From JACCTU01 sp963798985 (GTDB lineage Bacteria; Actinomycetota; Thermoleophilia; Gaiellales; Gaiellaceae): 64,000 nt of DNA. This document shows, piece by piece, positions 17,176-27,480 of this stretch. Position 1 is the stretch's first letter, and the number at the start of each line of letters is the position of its first letter. Under the pieces are notes generated by a model that saw only the letters and a list, made by a program, of their open reading frames with translations, was not told the DNA's origin and ran no database searches. The stretch lies in contig CAWCVL010000002.1 of the NCBI GenBank assembly GCA_963798985.1, forward strand, positions 124,001 to 188,000. The letters are read 5' to 3'. A program made the translations under genes and the position numbers.

Positions 17176-18585
17176 ATGAAGGCGCTGCTGGCGGCCGTAT
17201 TCGCGGCGCTCGTCCTGGCTCCGGCCGCTCTGGCCAGCCACCCAGCAGGGCTCTACACGACGACCGACCAGGTGGCGACGATGGACGACGGGGTCGGGAT
17301 CGCGACGACCCTCTACACGCCCGTGACTCACGGCGGGACGTCGCCCGCGGTCATGCTCTTCCACGGCCTCGGCGGGAACCGGCAGTCGCTCGACCCGATC
17401 GCGAAGCTCTTCGCGCAGCGCGGCTACATCGCGCTGACGTTCGACTTCCGCGGTCACGGCGAGTCCGGCGGGCTGTTCAGCGGGCTCGGCGCGCGCGAGC
17501 TGCTCGACGTCGCGCGGCTGCGCGAGGCGTGGCTGCCGGCGAACGCGCCGCTCGACGGGGACAAGGTCGGCGGGTGGGGCATCTCGCTCGGCGGCGGAGC
17601 GGCGCTCCGCGCCGCCGGTGAAGGGACGCCGTTCAAGGCGCTCGAGGTGGTCGAGACCTGGACCGACCTCTACGAGGCGCTCGTGCCGCAGGACCTGCCG
17701 AAGTCCGGAGCGATCTTCCAGTTCCTCGGAGCGGTTCCGAGCAGCCGCCAGGCTCCCGAGCTGCTCGCGCTCCAGGGAGCGGTCGCAAGGCGCGACATCC
17801 CGGCGCTGCGAACGTTCGCGCTGGCGCGCTCCTCGCGGCAGCTGCTCTCGCGCGGCTACCCGCCGACGCTGTTCTTCCAGGGACGCCAGGACTTCGCGTT
17901 CGGCCTCGAGCAGGGGATCGCCGGCTGGCAGCGGCACTCCGGCCCGAAGGCGCTCTACATCGGCCCGTTCGGGCATGCGCCGTCGAAGTTCCCCGGGCCG
18001 GACTTCGAGCTCGTGATGCAGCGGGCACTCCAGTGGTTCGACGTGCACGTCTCGGGCGCACCCGACATTCCGAACCGCCCTGCGGTCGAGCTCGCCGACG
18101 AGAGCGGCAAGACCGTCCGCGCGTACCCCGCGCTGCCCCCCACCGTCCGCCACGTCTACGCGCTGCGCGGGAGCGCGACGATCGGCTCCGCCGGCAAGGT
18201 CGTCCGCCGCGCGCGCACGCTCCGCGGCGCTCGAGACCTTCGGCGCGCCCACGGTTCGGGTCAGCGCTTCGTCGACGAGCGGCTGGTCGCACCTCGTCGC
18301 CGTCCTCGTCGCCCGCACGCCGAGCGGCCGCGAGATCGTCGTCAGCGAGGGTGGCGTTCCGACGAGCCTGACCGCCCGACCCCGACTCTTGACGATCCGC
18401 CTGATCTCTCAGGTGACGCGAATCCCGGCGGGGTCACGCCTCGAGCTCACCCTCGCGGGGACCTCGACGGCGCAGAACCGGCGCCAACCTCCTCTACTTG
18501 GTGCCCGTGGCCGCAGCGTGCGAGGATCACGGTTCGGAACGTGACCCTGACGATTCCCACGCTTCGAACCGTCCTCTCGCGATGA
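17176..18585 (+). CDS. Secreted alpha/beta hydrolase, CocE/NonD (S15 peptidase-like) type
   Basis: About 469 residues. A signal peptide (LLAAVFAALVLAPAALA, cut near 21) is followed by a hydrolase core. Landmarks are AVMLFHGLGGNRQSLDPIAK, LTFDFRGHGESGGLFSGLGA and the nucleophile elbow VGGWGISLGGGAALRA (Ser in GxSxGG), with the probable catalytic His in YIGPFGHAP near 285. A C-terminal beta domain follows, as in X-Pro dipeptidyl-peptidase-like acyl hydrolases. Indels near 18228 and 18480 break that domain; the text rebuilds to LETFGAPTVRVSAS and VRNVTLTIPTLRTVLSR. The stop overlaps the next gene (ATGA), linking it to a solute-binding protein. Substrate unknown. Confidence 0.8.
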   Translation: MKALLAAVFAALVLAPAALASHPAGLYTTTDQVATMDDGVGIATTLYTPVTHGGTSPAVMLFHGLGGNRQSLDPIAKLFAQRGYIALTFDFRGHGESGGLFSGLGARELLDVARLREAWLPANAPLDGDKVGGWGISLGGGAALRAAGEGTPFKALEVVETWTDLYEALVPQDLPKSGAIFQFLGAVPSSRQAPELLALQGAVARRDIPALRTFALARSSRQLLSRGYPPTLFFQGRQDFAFGLEQGIAGWQRHSGPKALYIGPFGHAPSKFPGPDFELVMQRALQWFDVHVSGAPDIPNRPAVELADESGKTVRAYPALPPTVRHVYALRGSATIGSAGKVVRRARTLRGARDLRRAHGSGQRFVDERLVAPRRRPRRPHAERPRDRRQRGWRSDEPDRPTPTLDDPPDLSGDANPGGVTPRAHPRGDLDGAEPAPTSSTWCPWPQRARITVRNVTLTIPTLRTVLSR

Positions 18586-19791
18586 GCCGCCTCGCACTCG
18601 TCGCCCTCGTGGCGACCCTCGTCGCGATTCCGAGCGCCTACTCACGGCCTTCGGCGACGCCCGGGGTCACCGCGTCGACGATCGTGCTCGGCGGGATCGG
18701 GCCCGCTGAGCGGCCCCGAGGTCGCATACGCGGGGACGATGATCGGCGCGAAGGCGTACTTCGACTACGTGAACTCGCAGGGCGGCGTGAACGGTCGCAA
18801 GATCGAGTACCGCTACCTCGACGACGGCTACGACCCGTCGCGGACCGTGCAGAACGCGAGGCGGCTCGTGCAGCAGGACGGCGTCTTCGCGCTGTTCAAC
18901 GTCGTCGGCACCGAACAGAACCTCGCCGTGCGCCCTTTCCTGAACGCGCTCGATGTCCCGCAGCTCTACGGCGGCACCGGCGTCCGGTCGATCGGCCGCG
19001 AGTACAAGAAGTACAAGTGGTCGATGGGCTACCTCCCGAGCTTCTTCGCGGAGGGACGTCTCTACGGCAAGCACCTCACTGCGACGAGGAAGAACGCGAA
19101 GGTCGCGGTGCTCTCCGAGGCGAGCGACTACGGCCGCGAACTGCTCGCCGGACTGAAAGCCGGCATCGGGACGAAGGCGAAGATCGTCGGTCAGCAGACG
19201 TACGAGGTCACCGACACCGACCTCTCGTCTCAGATCTCCCAGCTCAAGCGCTCGGGCGCGAACGTGCTCATGCTCTTCACGCTGCCGAAGCAGACGATCG
19301 GCGGCTTCGTCGCGGCGAACCGGTTCGGCTGGAAGCCGCTGACGTACGTCACCTCGGTCTCGGTCGACCCATCGGTGATGAAGATCGTCCAGGCCACGAC
19401 CGGGAACAGGGCGGGCGACAACGCGATCACCGTCCAGTGGATGAAGGACTCGTCGAACCCGGCGAACGCGAAGGACCCGGCGATCAAGCTCTACAAGACG
19501 ATCATGCGCCGGTTCGCGCCCGGCCGGAACGTGGACGAGGTCGTCCACCTCTACGGGATGGCCGTCGCCTACACGATGGTGCAAACGCTGAAGGCGGCCG
19601 GCCGGAACCCCACCCGGGAGAGCCTCCTCCGCGCGGCGACGCACCTCGACCACCAGGTCCCCTTCATGGTCAAGGGGATCAGGATCAAGACCTCACCAAA
19701 TGATTACTTTCCGATCTCGAACGTCCGCTTCCTGCGCTACCGCAACGGTTACTGGCGCCAGTTCGGCGGGGTCGTCGCCGCGGCCGGCTAA
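18582..19791 (+). CDS. Branched-chain amino acid-type ABC transporter solute-binding protein (LivJ-like)
   Basis: Extracytoplasmic receptor of about 400 residues (type I periplasmic-binding fold). It has a signal peptide LALVALVATLVAIPSAYS, then GVTASTIVLGG. One extra C near 18705 shifts the frame; rebuilt, it reads GPLSGPEVAYAGTMIGAKAY. The rest is clean: YFDYVNSQGGVNGRKIEYRY, DDGYDPSRTVQNARRLVQQD, VFALFNVVGTEQNLAVRPFL and VAVLSEASDYGRELLAGLKA. No LivH/M/G/F permease or ATPase genes are near, so it is an orphan receptor coupled to the hydrolase gene. There is no lipobox Cys. Confidence 0.88.
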
Positions 19792-19885
19792 TGCCGCGTG
19801 ATTCCCAGGCAACTCCTGGGTATCAGGAACGTCTAAGACAATCAGTCGCAGCCTTCCGAGGGGCTGGAAGAGAAAAAGGAGTGGG

Positions 19886-20941
19886 ATGACACGAAAGTTC
19901 CGCATGCTGCTAGCTCGGCGCGGCGAGCCTTGTGACGCTCGTCTTCGCCGGCGCCGCCTTCGCGGCGTTCACACCGACGCTCGCGATCGGACAGACAGCC
20001 GCCGACCGCGGGGTCGTCGGCGACTTCGATTCCGCCTGACTGTTCCGCGGGACGACGACGCGCTCGTTCAAGGCGTCGTTCTACGTCCCGGCGGGATACG
20101 CGGCGACGCTCGGGCAGGCGCCCGGGACGCAGCTCGGCACGGTCGCCGCGCAGGTGCTGGTCCGCGAGCCGATCGCCGGCGCGGTGCTGCCGCTCACCGG
20201 CACGGTCGTCGTGACCGACCGGCGACGGTCGGTGCATCGGTCGACACAGTGCACCGCGACCACCGCCGCGATGCACGCCGCGATACTGGGTGCTCGTCGC
20301 TCCAGGCCGCCGGGCCAGGAGCTGCGCGTGCCGATGGTGATCGACCCGGCTGCCGGGCCGCTCGCCGCGATTCGCGTCGTACGTGATGCACGGTCTGCCT
20401 GCCGTCGCCCGCACATCCCGGTGGCCGCGGGTGGCGCGACCGTTCGGCGCGAAGCTGATCCAGGCGCAGATCAACCTGAACAACGTGCTCACGGCGCCGT
20501 CGTCCGGCGGGACGTACCGCTGGCACGCCGTCACGACGCCGTGGCCGAACGGCCCGGGCTTGCCGAACGTGGCAGGGACGGTGTCCGCACAGGGCACGGC
20601 CGCGCTTCCGGGCGCGGTCTCGCTCGTCGGCGAAGTCGAAGAAGCGCGTCCTGACGATCACGGGACGCCTCACCGAGGCCGGCCAGGGCATCGGCGGCCG
20701 CGCGGTGACCGTGCGGGTCGGCACCAGGAACTACAGCCGTTCGCACGAACGCTGCCGGCCGGTTCACGGAAGGTCGTCAGGATCGCGAGGGGCTCGCGCG
20801 TCGACGGTCCGCGCGACGGCGGCCGTCCCGGCCCGGACGGGGTCCTGCACCACTCCGTCGCCGTTCGCGCCGGTCCCGTGCGTGACCGAGACGTCGCAGT
20901 TCTTCACCGCGACGCGCTCGATCGTCGCACGCGTCCGCTAG
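19886..20941 (+). CDS. Secreted protein of unknown function, heavily frameshifted
   Basis: A strong ribosome binding site (AAGGAG) precedes ATG 19886. The rebuilt N-terminus RKFRMLLA, then SLVTLVFAGAAFAAFTPTLA, is a signal peptide. The text then continues in changing frames: RGTTTRSFKASFYVPAGYAA, TLGQAPGTQLGTVAAQVLVR, AFGAKLIQAQINLNNVLTAP, SGGTYRWHAVTTPWPNGPGL, VLTITGRLTEAGQGIGGRAV and TETSQFFTATRSIVARVR. At least six indels and one in-frame TGA (20037) are needed. It looks like a beta-sandwich extracellular protein of about 350 residues. I recognise no named family. It could be a true pseudogene, but the neighbourhood error pattern makes sequencing damage more likely. Confidence 0.55.
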
Positions 20942-20953
20942 AGCGGCTCGAAC

Positions 20954-20982
20954 GTGGGCGGGGCCGACTCGGCCCCGCCCAC
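20954..20982 (+). terminator. Perfect GC-rich hairpin after the secreted-protein gene
   Basis: Bases 20954-20967 are the exact reverse complement of 20969-20982, a 14-base inverted repeat with one central base (12 pairs and a 5-base loop in practice). It starts 12 bases past the preceding stop and 14 bases before the DUF72 start. It has no U-run, so it may act as a terminator of the U-less type or as a transcript stabiliser. Confidence 0.55.
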
Positions 20983-20995
20983 TACGATTCGGAGG

Positions 20996-21942
20996 ATGAG
21001 CGCTCCGATCCGTGTCGGCACGTGCAGCTGGGCGGACGAGTCGCTCTCGAAGCACTGGTACCCGCCGGGGCTGAAGCCCGGCGAGCGCCTCCCCTACTAC
21101 GCCGAGCGCTTCGACACGGTCGAGGTCGACTCGACCTACTACCGGCTGCCGGACGAGCCGATGGTGTCTCGCTGGGCCGAGCGCACGCCCGACGGCTTCG
21201 TGATGCACGTGAAGGCGTTCGGCGTGATGACGCGCCACCCCGTCAAGGTCGAGCAGCTGCCGCCCGATCTGCGCGAAGCGGCGCCGCTCGACGAGCGCGG
21301 CCGCGTCGACAGGCCTCCGCGCGAGTTCCGCGCAGAGGTCTTCCGTCGTTTCCGCGACGCGCTCGAGCCGCTGCGCGCGTCGGGCAAGCTCGGCGGGATC
21401 CTCTTCCAGCTGCCGCCGTACATCGTCTCCGAAGCCGAGCTCGTTCGAGTACCTCGAGTGGGCGAAGGAGCAGCTCGCGCGGCGACGAGCTGATGGTCGA
21501 GTTCCGGCACGCGAGCTGGCTCGACGACGAGCATCGCGACGAGACGCTGAAGTTCCTCGAACGACTGGGAGCGACGCACGTGATCGTCGACTCGCCACGC
21601 ATCCCCGGCGCCAAGAACGTCGCCCCGACCGTCTTCGCGCTCACGTCACCCACGCTGTACGTGCGGTTCCACGGCCGGAACGCGGGCACCTGGAACAAGC
21701 GCGGCGGGGGTGCGCAGGAGCGCTTCGACCACCTCTACGCGGAGGACGAGCTCCGCGAGTGGGTGGAACCGCTGCGCGAGCTCGCCGGTGAGGCCGAGCA
21801 GGCGTACGCGCTCATGAACACGAACAAGTGGAACGAGGGGCCCGAGGGTCAGATGATCCCGCAGGGCGCGGCGAACGCGCTGGCGCTGCGCAGACGTGCT
21901 CGAGGCGGAAGGCGTGCCGGTGACACTGCCGGCAGAAGGTGA
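20996..21942 (+). CDS. DUF72 family protein (YecE-like), frameshifted
   Basis: TIM-barrel protein of about 300 residues with unproven function; the family may bind or process a nucleic acid or sugar-phosphate. It starts IRVGTCSWADESLSKHWYPP, then RLPYYAERFDTVEVDSTYYR, DGFVMHVKAFGVMTRHP and GKLGGILFQLPPYIV. After an indel near 21455 it continues LMVEFRHASWLDDEHRDETL, TLYVRFHGRNAGTWNKRGGG and YALMNTNKWNEGPEGQMIPQ. The signatures VDSTYYR, RFHGRN and the closing NALALR are typical. A second slip near 21893 alters the last ~15 residues. The amidotransferase gene starts 5 bases later. Confidence 0.85.
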
Positions 21943-21946
21943 GCGC

Positions 21947-22658
21947 GTGAACGTTCTTTCCGTGATCCACGGCACCGACGCGCGCGCCGAGCTCTTCTCG
22001 GCCGTCGTCGAGGATGCGGGGCACACGCACGAAGAGTGGTCGCTCGCATGGCGCACGCCGCCTCCGCGGCCCGATCGACGCGTACGACGCGGTGCTCGTG
22101 TTCGGCGGTGCGATGCACGCCGACGAGCAGGAGAGCCACCCCTGGCTCCTCGACGAGAACTTCTTCCTCCAGCGTCTGCTCGACCTGCACGTGCCGACAT
22201 TCGGCGTGTGCCTCGGCGCACAGCTGCTCGCGAAGGCGGCGCACGCGCCCGTCCATCGCGCCGCGGCGCCCGAGATCGGCTGGTACGAGGTCGAGCTGAC
22301 CGAAGCCGCGCGTGAGGATCCCGTCTTCGGCGCGCTCCCCGAGCGCTTCGACGCGTTCCAGTGGCACTACTACACCTACGGCGTGCCGGCCGGCGGCGTG
22401 GAGCTCGCGCGCAGCGCTTCGTGCACGCAGGCGTTCCGGCTCGGCGAGAGCGTGTGGGGCGTGCAGTTCCACCCAGAGGTGACCGAGTCGCAGATCGGCT
22501 CGTGGCTCACGACCGACGGCTTCAACGAGGGCGTCGACGTCGAGCATGTCGCCGCAGAGACCCGAGAGCGCATCGCCGAGTGGAACGGGCTCGGCTCGCA
22601 GCTCTGCGGCGCCTTCCTCGCGGCCGCCGAGCGCCTGTCGGCCGTCGGCGTTCGCTAG
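21947..22658 (+). CDS. Class I glutamine amidotransferase (GMP synthase-like), one frameshift
   Basis: Stand-alone GATase domain of about 236 residues. From GTG 21947 it reads NVLSVIHGTDARAELFSAVV then DAGHTHEEWSLAW. After an indel near 22062 it reads IDAYDAVLVFGGAMHADEQE, VPTFGVCLGAQLLAKAAHAP (nucleophile Cys), FQWHYYTYGVPAGGVELARS and WGVQFHPEVTESQIGSWLTT (catalytic His and Glu). Such free-standing enzymes hydrolyse glutamine or gamma-glutamyl compounds for an unknown acceptor. It ends convergent with the minus-strand gene, sharing 4 bases. An AAGGTGAG Shine-Dalgarno-like stretch lies just upstream. Confidence 0.88.
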
Positions 22659-23440
22659 CGCTCGATCACGATCGCGCCGTCGAGCTGGCGCGCGCCGGCG
22701 TAGCCGTGGTCGGCGCCCTCGATCCTCATCGCGGCAGCGAGGTTCGCGATCATCTCGGCGGGCGGCGGCAGCTCGTCGGGTGAAGCACCCAGCACGGCGG
22801 CTGCGCGAACCGCACGCCGGTCGGCGCCGGTGAGCCGCTCGACGAGCGTCGGGTTCGCTCCGAGCGAGACGACCTCGCCCGGCGGGAGCGGCCCGTAGTA
22901 CTCCGGCACGGAGAGGTACTCGTCGAGCATCCGGCCGCGGTCGTAGACCCGGTAGCGCGCGACGGCGCCCTCCTCGACGGCGAACGAGATCGCGACGACG
23001 CCGACCGCGTCCGAGAGCTCGCGCGCGAGCCGCGGCAGCATCGAGGGGTCGCGGTCGCAGAGCTCGTCGTAGACCGAGATCCAGCCGTTCCGCGGCGGCA
23101 CGATCACCGTCCCCTTCGACTTGCCGGCGAGCGTCGGCACGAACCGCCTGACGATCCGCTCGACCGTGGGGAGGTCGTCGGTCTGGACGTGGACCGAGCC
23201 GAACGACTCGCCGCGCGGCTTCCGCTCGAGGTCGCGCTCGAGCACGTCGAGGGCGACCGAGAGGATGTGCGCGACGGGTACGAAGCCGAGCCGCTCGAGC
23301 GTCTGCTCGTCGCCTTCGTCGACCTCGACCGCAAGCTTCGTGACCCCCTGCTCGCGCAACTGGCGCGCCAGCTCGCGCAGCGCCTCGGGCGACTCGTCGT
23401 CCAGTCGGCCGAGGTAGGCCGTGCCGTCGCGGATCTCCAT
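22655..23440 (-). CDS. Unknown protein with a GNAT-like N-terminal half
   Basis: 261 residues, intact. Residues ~1-65 read AYLGRLDDESPEALRELARQ then VTKLAVEVDEGDEQTLERLG with FVPVAHILSVALDVLE. This looks like the last strand-helix-strand of a GNAT acetyltransferase, where 'V.V..DE....L.RLGF' is typical. The remaining ~195 residues (VQTDDLPTVERIVRRFVPTL, VIVPPRNGWISVYDELCDRD, LPPGEVVSLGANPTLVERLT) match no family I can name. It follows alkA by 9 bases in the same direction and so may be the last gene of the starch operon. No function is assigned. Confidence 0.7.
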   Translation of the reverse strand: MEIRDGTAYLGRLDDESPEALRELARQLREQGVTKLAVEVDEGDEQTLERLGFVPVAHILSVALDVLERDLERKPRGESFGSVHVQTDDLPTVERIVRRFVPTLAGKSKGTVIVPPRNGWISVYDELCDRDPSMLPRLARELSDAVGVVAISFAVEEGAVARYRVYDRGRMLDEYLSVPEYYGPLPPGEVVSLGANPTLVERLTGADRRAVRAAAVLGASPDELPPPAEMIANLAAAMRIEGADHGYAGARQLDGAIVIER

Positions 23441-23449
23441 CGGGGAAAC

Positions 23450-24267
23450 CTAGGGGATCGCGTAGAGGCTGGCGAGGAGGTAGTGCGCACTCAGGTTCTC
23501 GAACGGCGCGAAGCGCTCGCCGAAGGCACGCGTCTCGGCGATCGAGGGACGCACTCCGCCGAAGTAGTACTCGGCCAGCGCCTTGACGAGCCCGAGGTCT
23601 CCGGCCGGCCACGCGCGCGGCCTGGCGAGGTGGCGGGCCAGGAACCAGTCGGCGGTCCACTCGCCGAGCCCGCGCAGCGCGACGAGGCGCGCCTTGACGC
23701 TCGTCGTCGGGCAGCGTCGCGAGCTCGTCCCAGTCGACGCTCAGCGCGCGCGACGCCGACCACGTACTCCGCCTTGCGCCGCGAGAAGCCGACCTCCGTC
23801 AGCTCAGCCTCCTTCGCGCTTGCCAGCCGCTCCTCTGTCGGGAAGGCCCAGGCGTGCTCGGCGCGCACGCCGAAGCGCTCGATCAGCCGGTTCCGCACGG
23901 CGAACGCCGACTGGAGCGAGACCTGCTGCGCGGTGATCGAGGTGACGAGCGTCTCGTAGGGATCGGGGTTCAGCGGCGGCCGCAGCCCGCGCAACTCGTG
24001 GACGATGCGCGCCAGCACACGATCGCTCTCCGCGAACGAGTAGAAGCCATCGAGGTCGAACGGCCCGCCGAGGTACTGGAGCACCCGTGGCTCCGACGGC
24101 TCGACGTCCACGCCGCCGGGCGCTGACTCGATGCGAACCTCGCGCCCGTCGAACACACGGTGCACGCCGCCCTCGTGCCAGAGGTTCGCGAGATCCGGCC
24201 CGAAGGCGCGGTAGCGCTCGGTCGAGCGTGCGAAGTCGTAGGGCTCGGGAAGTGCGAGGGTCGCCAC
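23450..24267 (-). CDS. alkA: DNA-3-methyladenine glycosylase II (AlkA-type HhH-GPD), frameshifted
   Basis: Base-excision repair enzyme for alkylated purines, about 272 residues. GTG 24267 opens ATLALPEPYDFARSTERYRA. An AlkA-like N-terminal domain follows, then DPYETLVTSITAQQVSLQSA (the helix before the HhH), IERFGVRAEHAWAFPTEERL and EVGFSRRKAEYVVGVA. After an indel near 23757 the HhH-GPD part includes the catalytic region near GIGEWTADWFLAR, which I infer from a reading with more slips. It ends FENLSAHYLLASLYAIP. The gene begins 5 bases after the amylase stop. Confidence 0.83.
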
Positions 24268-24271
24268 GCCG

Positions 24272-26297
24272 TCAGCGGCGAGGAACGAACGACCGGACGG
24301 CGGAGACCGCCGTGCGGCCGTCGAGGCCGCGCGCGATCGCGACGACGTAGACGAGCTCACGGCGGTTGAACTTCGCCGGGTCGAGGAACGTCCGGTACGG
24401 CGGCGAGTCGTCGGCGGCGATCCGGGTCCAGCGCGCGGCATTGGCCCGTCGCATCGCGAACGCAACGCTGACCGGCCTTGCGCCGGCCGTCGCCGAGACG
24501 CGCACGAGGTCGCTGAGGGAGTCGCGCGCGACCGCGAGCACCGGCTTGGGCGGTCGAGCGGAGGGGATCCGCAGGGACGCCTCGAGGAGCGCGCTCGAGT
24601 AGGCCGGGATCGTGAGTGTCAAAGACCCCGAACGCGTGCTGGAAGCAGGGGTCGTCGTACCGAGCAGCCGCTGTCCACTCGGCCTCGGGAGTCGCGGTCG
24701 CGAACGTCAGGCGCGCAGGTGCTGCCCCCGCGTTGAACAGCGCGAGGTACTCACGCCGGCCCGCGGCGTCGATTCGGCTCACGGCGAGCGCAGTCCTGGT
24801 CGAGCGGCGCACGACCGTCGCGCCGGTCGACAGCACCGGGTTGGACGCGCGCAACTCGCCCAGCGTGCGCAGGTGCTCGGCAACGGGATGGGCCGCCTGG
24901 TCGAAGGATGACCCCGCACCGATCGGAGCGCTGCCGATCCGCTCCTCGGTGCGCCACTCGGCGACCTGCGTCGGGAAGAGGTCGTGGCGTGCCTCCTTGT
25001 CGCCGCCGCGACCGACGATCCCGAACTCGTCGCCGTAGTAGACGACCGGCGCGCCGCGCAGCAAGTAGAGGAGGTCGTAGGCGAGCAGCGTTCGCGCCAG
25101 CAACGGTCCACCTGCGCCCACACCCTTGTCGCGCACCTGAAGCGCCGCACGCCCGATGTCGTGGTTGCCGAGAAACGTCGGTGGGACATGGGCGACGCCG
25201 GAGGGCAAGAGGAAGTAGTCGTCGTCGTTCAACCGGGCGACGATGCCCGTCGAGCCCGCGCTACCGCCGGCAAAGCGCGCGAGCGCGTCCTGCATCGGGA
25301 AGTCGAGCACGTTCGGCAGCCCGCGGTCGCGCACGTACTCCGACAGCTCGATCGCGTTGGTGATGAACGCCTCGCCGAAGAGCTGAAAGTCCGGGACCCC
25401 CGCCTCGCGGGCGGCCGCGAGGATCGCCGGGACCCAGTACGGGAAGAACGAACGCTCCACGTGTCGCGCCGTGTCGATGCGGAAGCCGTCGATCTTGTAT
25501 CGGCGGATCCAGCCGGCGAAGACCTCGGCGAGTCCGTCGCGCACGCTCGGCTTCTCCGTGGCGATGTCGTCGAGCCCGAAGAAGTCGCCGAGCTCGAGAC
25601 ACGCGGACGGGCACGAGCTGAAGTCGATGTTGCCCCGGTTGTGGTAGTTCGCGGGGTCGTTGAGCCAGGCAGGAGACTTCGCGTTTCGCTCCTCCGGCGG
25701 GACGAACGGCGTCTTCGGCGGCCCGTACTCGTAGCTCGGTAGCTGGATCACGTCCGCCGTGTGGTTGACGACGACGTCGAGGATCACCTTCAGGCCGAGC
25801 CGATGCGCACACTCGACGAAGGCGGCGAAGTCGGCCTCCGTCCCGAGGTGCGGGTCGACGCCGTCGAAGCCGAGCGCCCAGTACCCGTGGTACGCCGCGC
25901 TGCCGGCCTGCACCACCTTCTGACGGAACGGAGGCGTGACCCAGACCGACGTGAACCCGAGCGCCTTGATCCGCGCGAGGCCGCGGGGGCCCGTGCAGTC
26001 GCCGGTCAGGCCGGCGAAGTCGCCGCCGTGGAAGTAGCCGGTGTCGGTCGGGTCGTAGCCGGTGGCGTTCTTGCCGCCGCTCAGGCCGCCCATGTCGTTC
26101 GCCGGGTTGCCGTTCGCGTACCGATCGGGCATCACGAAGTAGATGCGCTGCTGCGCCAGCGGCGGGCGCGTCGGCGGCTGCGCGAGCGTTCGCAGCGCAG
26201 AGCCGGCCGGAGGCCGTGGAAGAGCGTCCACGGCGGCGCTCGCACTCGCGGCCCCCAGCGCAACCGCGACAGCGATTGCGCTAGCGAAGCGGCGCAC
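24272..26297 (-). CDS. Secreted alpha-amylase family protein (GH13), one frameshift
   Basis: Extracellular starch hydrolase of about 675 residues. GTG 26297 starts a signal peptide (FASAIAVAVALGAASASA). The catalytic barrel reads QQRIYFVMPDRYANGNPAND, GFTSVWVTPPF, LKVILDVVVNHTADV, the nucleophile segment IDGFRIDTARHVERSFF, the acid/base segment DFQLFGEAFITN and the third acidic site FLGNHDIGRAALQ. Domain C contains EYLALFNAGAAPARLTFATA. An indel near 24622 precedes a C-terminal beta domain (LTIPAYSSALLEASLRIPSA) possibly for starch or surface binding. The start overlaps the ABC ATPase stop by 17 bases. It supplies maltodextrins to the transporter encoded upstream. Confidence 0.92.
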
Positions 26298-27462
26298 CCG
26301 TCTCCGCGTCGAAGAGATGGATGTGCTTCGTGTCGATCGCGAGCGGGACCTGCTCGCCCGCGCGCAGCCCAACTGCCTCTTCGGCTGGGATCGAAGCGAC
26401 GAGGTTCGGCCTGGCTGCGGTCACACCTTCGGCCTCGAGCTCCTGCTCCTCGAGCAGGTCGTCGTCGACGCCGATCACCATCGCGTCGACGCGGAAGTAC
26501 GCGATCGACGACGAGCCGAGTGCCTCGATCAGCTCGAGGCCTGCGTTGATGGCCGGCAGGTCCGGACGACGGTCCGCGCGGTGCAGGTCGTCGGCGCGCA
26601 CTCCGAGCACGACCTCGCGCCCCTCTCGGCCGCGCGCCCCGGGGAAGCGGCGCATCACCTCGTCCGAAAGCGGGACGTGCTGGCGACCGAGGGTCACATT
26701 GACCGTGCCGTTCTGCGAGGCCACCGTCGCCGCGAGCAGGTTCATCGGCGGCGTGCCGATGAAGCCCGCGACGAACAGGTTCGCGGGGTTGTCGTAGAGC
26801 CGCTGGGGCGTGTCGACCTGCTGGAGGCGCCCTTGGTTCATCACGGCGACCCGGTCGCCCATCGTCATCGCCTCGACCTGGTCGTGGGTGACGTAGATCG
26901 TCGTCGTCTCGAGGTCGCGCTGGAGCTTGGCGATGTCGGCACGCATCTGCACGCGCAGCTTCGCGTCGAGGTTCGAGAGCGGCTCGTCCATCAGGAACGC
27001 CTGCGGCTGCCGCACGATCGCCCGCCCCATCGCGACGCGCTGGCGCTGCCCGCCGGAGAGCTCCTTCGGCCGACGCGCCAGGTAGGGCGTCAGGTCGAGC
27101 ATCTTGGCGGCCCACGTGACGCGCTCCTGGATCACCGACTTCGACTCGCGGCGCAGGCGCAGGCCGAACGCGATGTTGTCCGCGACCGTGAGGTGCGGAT
27201 AGAGGGCGTAGTTCTGGAAGACCATCGCGACGTCGCGCTCTTTCGGCGTGAGCTCGTTGACGACGCGTCCGCCGATCGAGACCGTTCCGTCCGAGATGTC
27301 CTCGAGCCCCGCGACCATTCGGAGCGCCGTCGTCTTGCCGCAACCGGAGGGCCCGACGAGGACGAGGAACTCCCCGTCGCGAGCTTCGAGCGAAAGGTCG
27401 TACACCGCCTGCACGCCGTTCGGATAGACCTTGTCGACTTCGTCGAACACCACGTCAGCCAC
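26281..27462 (-). CDS. Sugar ABC transporter ATPase (MalK/MsmK/UgpC type)
   Basis: Energises the maltodextrin importer from the cytoplasmic face. The 393-residue protein has Walker A VGPSGCGKTTALRMVAGLED near residue 40, the Q-loop VFQNYALYPHLTVADN near 83, signature LSGGQRQRVAMGRAIVRQPQ near 135, Walker B FLMDEPLSNLDAKLR and the switch VTHDQVEAMTMGDRVAVMNQ. A C-terminal TOBE/OB regulatory domain (~240-393) is present, so it may also respond to EIIA-like or other regulators. It lies 18 bases after the GH13 gene. It is intact. Confidence 0.95.
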   Translation of the reverse strand: MADVVFDEVDKVYPNGVQAVYDLSLEARDGEFLVLVGPSGCGKTTALRMVAGLEDISDGTVSIGGRVVNELTPKERDVAMVFQNYALYPHLTVADNIAFGLRLRRESKSVIQERVTWAAKMLDLTPYLARRPKELSGGQRQRVAMGRAIVRQPQAFLMDEPLSNLDAKLRVQMRADIAKLQRDLETTTIYVTHDQVEAMTMGDRVAVMNQGRLQQVDTPQRLYDNPANLFVAGFIGTPPMNLLAATVASQNGTVNVTLGRQHVPLSDEVMRRFPGARGREGREVVLGVRADDLHRADRRPDLPAINAGLELIEALGSSSIAYFRVDAMVIGVDDDLLEEQELEAEGVTAARPNLVASIPAEEAVGLRAGEQVPLAIDTKHIHLFDAETGAPLR

Positions 27463-27480
27463 GACTCACCTCCAACTCGC

